From Peribacillus asahii (GTDB lineage Bacteria > Bacillota > Bacilli > Bacillales > DSM-1321), in NCBI RefSeq assembly GCF_003570725.1, contig NZ_QWVS01000060.1, positions 1 through 33,475 on the forward strand: a stretch of 33,475 nt of DNA, written 5' to 3'. The notes beneath the pieces were generated by a model, which worked only from the letters and a program-made list of their open reading frames with translations, made no database searches and had not been told where the DNA came from. The position numbers and the translations under genes are program-made. Shown in pieces: positions 30,841 through 33,475 of the stretch; position 1 is the stretch's first letter; every line of letters begins with the position of its first letter.

Positions 30841-31395
30841 GGAGAAAACCTTTCGAAACCACTGGATGGTCGGTCTTATAATCTCGGAACATAGCCATTT
30901 AATTGGCGGATATACGCACTTCATCCATAGAAAGTGTAGAGGACGATAAATAATATGAAGCCACATCCACTTCAGAATGACCTCACTGAAGCGTAAGACT
31001 GGAAGGAGAACTTCTGTATAAAGCCAAAGAAGTATATGCTTCCATAAAAAATATAAAGGGTAGTAAATGATATAGTATACAAATGGATAAATAAGATAAT
31101 TCCAACAAAAGAGACAAAGCGGCAAAAGAACTTCTCTAATAACAGGGAAGAGCACTTGACGCCATACCCACTGAATAGGGAGACGAATCATATATTTCCA
31201 AAAAGGATAGAGCAAATAATCTGAGATTAATTGAAAGATAGGTAAAAAGATTTTTTCCCAAATCCAAGTAAGCGGCTTAATCATGAGGTAAAACCAGAGA
31301 AAATAGATTAAACGAAAGAGAAGTTGGATAGGAAAATAAACGATAAACACCAAACCGCGTAAAAGATACTTCACCCCGCCCTCGATTGCTGGCAT
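30838..31395 (-). CDS. Trp/Pro/aromatic-repeat membrane protein of unknown function
   Basis: A 185-aa very hydrophobic protein made of degenerate repeats, each starting Pro-[Leu/Ile]-x-x-x-Trp. From the ATG, examples begin at about 41 (PLTWIWEKIFLP), 73 (PIQWVWRQVLFP), 113 (PLYFLWKHILLW) and 152 (PLHFLWMKCVYP), with an earlier weaker copy near 22 and a partial one near 175. Trp, Tyr, Phe and Pro are strongly enriched. Helices are short and punctuated by Pro, which suggests interfacial or re-entrant packing rather than ordinary spanning helices. GAGGAGG lies 7 nt before the ATG at 31395; the GTG at 31404 abuts it. I recognise no family or catalytic residues. Confidence 0.75.
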   Translation of the reverse strand: MPAIEGGVKYLLRGLVFIVYFPIQLLFRLIYFLWFYLMIKPLTWIWEKIFLPIFQLISDYLLYPFWKYMIRLPIQWVWRQVLFPVIREVLLPLCLFCWNYLIYPFVYYIIYYPLYFLWKHILLWLYTEVLLPVLRFSEVILKWMWLHIIYRPLHFLWMKCVYPPIKWLCSEIIRPTIQWFRKVFS

Positions 31396-31591
31396 GGAAC
31401 TCACCTCCTCTAAAAAAGAGTATGTTTCTATTTATTCTATGTTCTTCCTATTAGTTATAACAACCTGATTTATACCTGTCTTGGTTTGAATAGTACCAAG
31501 GAAGAAAGGATTAGACTTCTTTAAAAATGATATAAAAATACAAAAAGTGACAAAAAGAAAGGAGATTATTTAGGCGGGAGAGAAATAACCA

Positions 31592-31605
31592 TGTAAACGT
31601 TTTCT
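31592..31605 (+). promoter_or_regulatory. Catabolite-responsive element (cre) for CcpA
   Basis: TGTAAACGTTTTCT matches TGWAANCGNTNWCA at every defined position except the last. It lies 80 bp upstream of the MFS start at 31686, so carbon catabolite control of that transporter is likely. Confidence 0.6.
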
Positions 31606-31685
31606 GTTTTGGAGTTCGAAATGATAACTAAAGGAGGCTTAATAAATTAACAATGAATAGAATATGAAAGCAGGAGTGTGAAGGG

Positions 31686-32909
31686 ATGGGTCAGGAACAG
31701 CGGATTTGGTGGTATGCTTTTGCAAGTATGATGGTGACGATTAGTACTCTCGGTTTTGCAAGAATGTCGTTCGGGATCCTCATGCCTTTTATGAAGGAAA
31801 ATTTATCACTAACGTATGAACAGGCAGGTATGTTAGGGACAGCCACTTCGATTGGATATTTAGGAATGGTTCTTTTCGCCGGTATTCTTGCTTCAAAATG
31901 GGGTTCGAAGCGTTTGGTTGTTTGGGGGACATTTCTTGTGGCGGTCGGTTTGTTATATTTATCTTGGGTTACGAGTTTTGTTTCTTGTCTAGTGGTAATG
32001 GCGGTAATCGGGATTGGTACGGCTTTCACCTATACGCCGCTTGTAAATATTGTTGTTGGTTGGTTCCCGAAGCAAAGAGGGATGATGATTGGTTTTCTCG
32101 TTAGTGGATTGGGATTAGGAACTTTAATTTCGAGCACGCTTATCCCGTTCTTTACTACGTGGTTTTCCGAAAGCGGCTGGCGGTATCTTTGGCTGTTATA
32201 CGGAATATTTTCTCTAGTAGTTGTTCTTGTGGCTCAGGCTATCCTTCGAGATCCGCCTATTCCTTTACGTAAAAAGGGGCAGCAAACTGATTCACTTTTT
32301 CGGGAAGTTTACTTGCATAAGGGTGTTTTGCTCGTAGCCATTATTTATGGATTGATTGGATTTGCTTATTTAATTCCACAAAGCTTTCTTTTTAGTTATA
32401 TTTTAGAGTCTAATGTGGATCGATATTCAGCTGGAACAATCATGGCTTTTGGCGGGATTATGTCTATTTTTAGCGGGCCGTTGTGGGGAACAATTTCAGA
32501 TAGAATTGGGCGAAAGAAATCTCTGCTTATTACCCTTTTCTTAGGGGCTGGTTCGATGCTTATTCCGATTTTATTTCCTATACAAATTGGGTTTGTTGTA
32601 AGCCAATTCCTTTGGGGAGTAACGGTTGTGGGAATGCTTTCACTTATTCAAGCACTTTCCACAGAGCAGATTCATCATTCTTATGCACCGATTGCGCTAG
32701 GATATACGACCGTTTTCTTTGCAGTAGGGCAATTAGCTGGACCGGGTCTTAGCGGTTGGATGATTGATCATGTAGGAGGAATTCCTTCAGCTTTACTACT
32801 CTGCTGTGGGCTTTTATTTACTGCTTTTATTTTAGCTACACAATTACAGAAGAAAGCAGCTGAAGAGCAGATGAATCTTCAAAAGGCGGATGACTCTGTG
32901 GGAGGATGA
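31686..32909 (+). CDS. YbfB/YjiJ-type MFS transporter
   Basis: A 407-aa major facilitator with about 12 helices. The N-terminal GFARMSFGILMPFMKENLSLTYEQAGMLGTATSIGYLGM (about 23-61) is characteristic of the YbfB/YjiJ (MFS_4-like) group. Loop 2-3 reads ASKWGSKRLV and loop 8-9 GTISDRIGRKKS, the standard MFS motif. 'IGIGTAFTYTPLVNIVVGWFPKQRG' (helix 4-5) is typical of uptake-type carriers. The substrate is unknown; the cre site at 31592 suggests a carbon compound. AGGAGTGTGAAGGG precedes the ATG. It is transcribed alone, divergent from the aromatic-repeat gene. Confidence 0.85.
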   Translation: MGQEQRIWWYAFASMMVTISTLGFARMSFGILMPFMKENLSLTYEQAGMLGTATSIGYLGMVLFAGILASKWGSKRLVVWGTFLVAVGLLYLSWVTSFVSCLVVMAVIGIGTAFTYTPLVNIVVGWFPKQRGMMIGFLVSGLGLGTLISSTLIPFFTTWFSESGWRYLWLLYGIFSLVVVLVAQAILRDPPIPLRKKGQQTDSLFREVYLHKGVLLVAIIYGLIGFAYLIPQSFLFSYILESNVDRYSAGTIMAFGGIMSIFSGPLWGTISDRIGRKKSLLITLFLGAGSMLIPILFPIQIGFVVSQFLWGVTVVGMLSLIQALSTEQIHHSYAPIALGYTTVFFAVGQLAGPGLSGWMIDHVGGIPSALLLCCGLLFTAFILATQLQKKAAEEQMNLQKADDSVGG

Positions 32910-33144
32910 TTCCTATTGCTGTCTCGCGGGTTATGTCTCACTAAAAAGTGAGAAGCCGTGTCTAGCAATGGAATCGTTTGCTCAACTATTTAGGTATTAT
33001 GGTGAATTGAATCATGGAGAATGGAAGTAATATTTTATTCGGGATGATATAGAATCAATGGGGAGGAATTGTCCATAAAATAGGTAGTGCATCCAATTTT
33101 GTTGCCCTGTTATTAAGAAAGGATTCTCAGATAAAAAGTTTTTA
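32910..33144. other. Region after the MFS gene with a structured element
   Basis: About 235 bp without a supported gene. A compound hairpin spans 32915-32969: ATTGCT/AGCAAT outside, CGG/CCG partway, and CTCACT-AAAA-AGTGAG inside, with no T-run after it. A 20-codon frame from 32968 and further in-frame text after its stop could be relics of a decayed gene, but no family is recognisable. Confidence 0.35.
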
Positions 33145-33194
33145 AAATTGCCTTTTAGTTTTCTCATTTAGGGAACTGAAAGGCAATTTCTTTT
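33145..33194 (+). terminator. Probable terminator before the rRNA promoter
   Basis: AAATTGCCTTTTAGTT (33145-33160) pairs with AACTGAAAGGCAATTT (33174-33189) with one G-U pair, followed by CTTTT. A 69-codon minus-strand frame across this region is not supported. Confidence 0.65.
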
Positions 33195-33359
33195 GAAAGT
33201 ATGATGTATTTTCATGACAGTCTAATAGCTGATTAAGTAAAACTATATCTTTCTTAGACGGACTGTATTGAATAGTAGATTTTATATAGTTAAAAATAGT
33301 ACGGATTATGGTAGTTTTCCTCATGAATGATAATGAGAAAAAATATTTCAAAAAAACAA

Positions 33360-33388
33360 TTGACGAATTAAAAATAGGGGCGTATAAT
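33360..33388 (+). promoter_or_regulatory. rRNA operon promoter
   Basis: TTGACG (33360-33365), a 17-bp spacer and a perfect TATAAT (33383-33388). An A/T-rich UP-element-like tract (33329-33359) lies upstream. It is a typical strong Bacillus rRNA promoter. Confidence 0.9.
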
Positions 33389-33475
33389 CAATTCTTGTCA
33401 GCAGGACAAATTAGTTCTTTGAAAACTAAACAAAACAGAAACGCCAACGTTAATTTTTAAAGTGAGCACACACTA
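33389..33475 (+). ncRNA. Leader of the next rRNA operon (precedes 16S)
   Basis: After the promoter comes TTCTTTGAAAACTAAAC then AGAAACGCCAACGTTAATTT, the conserved leader found before Bacillus 16S genes, which carries antitermination and processing signals. The mature 16S start lies beyond the window end. Confidence 0.85.

Noticed and set aside
33142..33351. 69-codon minus-strand gene before the rRNA promoter
   Set aside because: It runs through a clear hairpin terminator and lacks a ribosome site and family features.

Overview
The window looks like an AT-rich chromosomal segment from a Bacillaceae member (Bacillus-like Firmicute). The reasons are strong AGGAGG-type ribosome sites, frequent TTG/GTG starts, short hairpin-plus-T terminators, CodY, Fur, CcpA and SigL-type sites, and homologs of Bacillus proteins (BmrA, BrnQ, YvdD, YwjA, a YxjC/YxjF-like pair). 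It begins in the 3' end of a 5S rRNA and ends in the promoter and leader of another rRNA operon, so it is the complete interval between two rRNA operons on the + strand.

Layout. 1-2.7 kb: two GNAT acetyltransferases and a membrane protein. 2.7-6.7 kb: an apparent iron-responsive patch, with a Fur-type box at the promoter of a YwjA-like ABC exporter, decayed FecCD siderophore permease sequence, and a second Fur-type box before an MFS transporter. 6.8-11.8 kb: a small protein, a LOG-family hydrolase, a membrane GGDEF-EAL protein (degenerate GGDEF, intact EAL), a 2TM-domain protein and a lipoprotein. 11.8-15.2 kb: a long gene-poor leader with two CodY-type boxes before brnQ, then small ORFs and a probably frameshifted membrane protein. 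15.2-18.7 kb: bmrA, a gene-poor scar with two identical palindromic operators four helical turns apart, and a LacI/ScrR-like regulator with no sugar operon beside it.

18.8-22.5 kb: an apparent operon of a small membrane protein, a beta-lactamase-fold serine hydrolase, a histidine kinase and a NarL-type response regulator, preceded by helically phased ATGACT repeats. 22.5-27.6 kb: a ketone-body (3-hydroxybutyrate/acetoacetate) module of acyl-CoA synthetase, GntP permease and 3-hydroxybutyrate dehydrogenase (frameshifted here), behind a near-consensus sigma-54 promoter with inverted TGCGAA sites upstream and a 20-bp tandem repeat at the start region. 27.9-33.1 kb: a 44-aa protein, an MFS transporter, a molybdenum-hydroxylase FAD/FeS gene pair without its catalytic subunit, a Trp/Pro-repeat membrane protein and a YbfB-type MFS behind a cre site.

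The most interesting candidates are the sigma-54 ketone-body module, the kinase/regulator/serine-hydrolase operon with its repeats, the orphan LacI operators, the Fur-flanked transporter patch and the aromatic-repeat membrane protein. All functions are inferred from reading the sequence; no database search was run.
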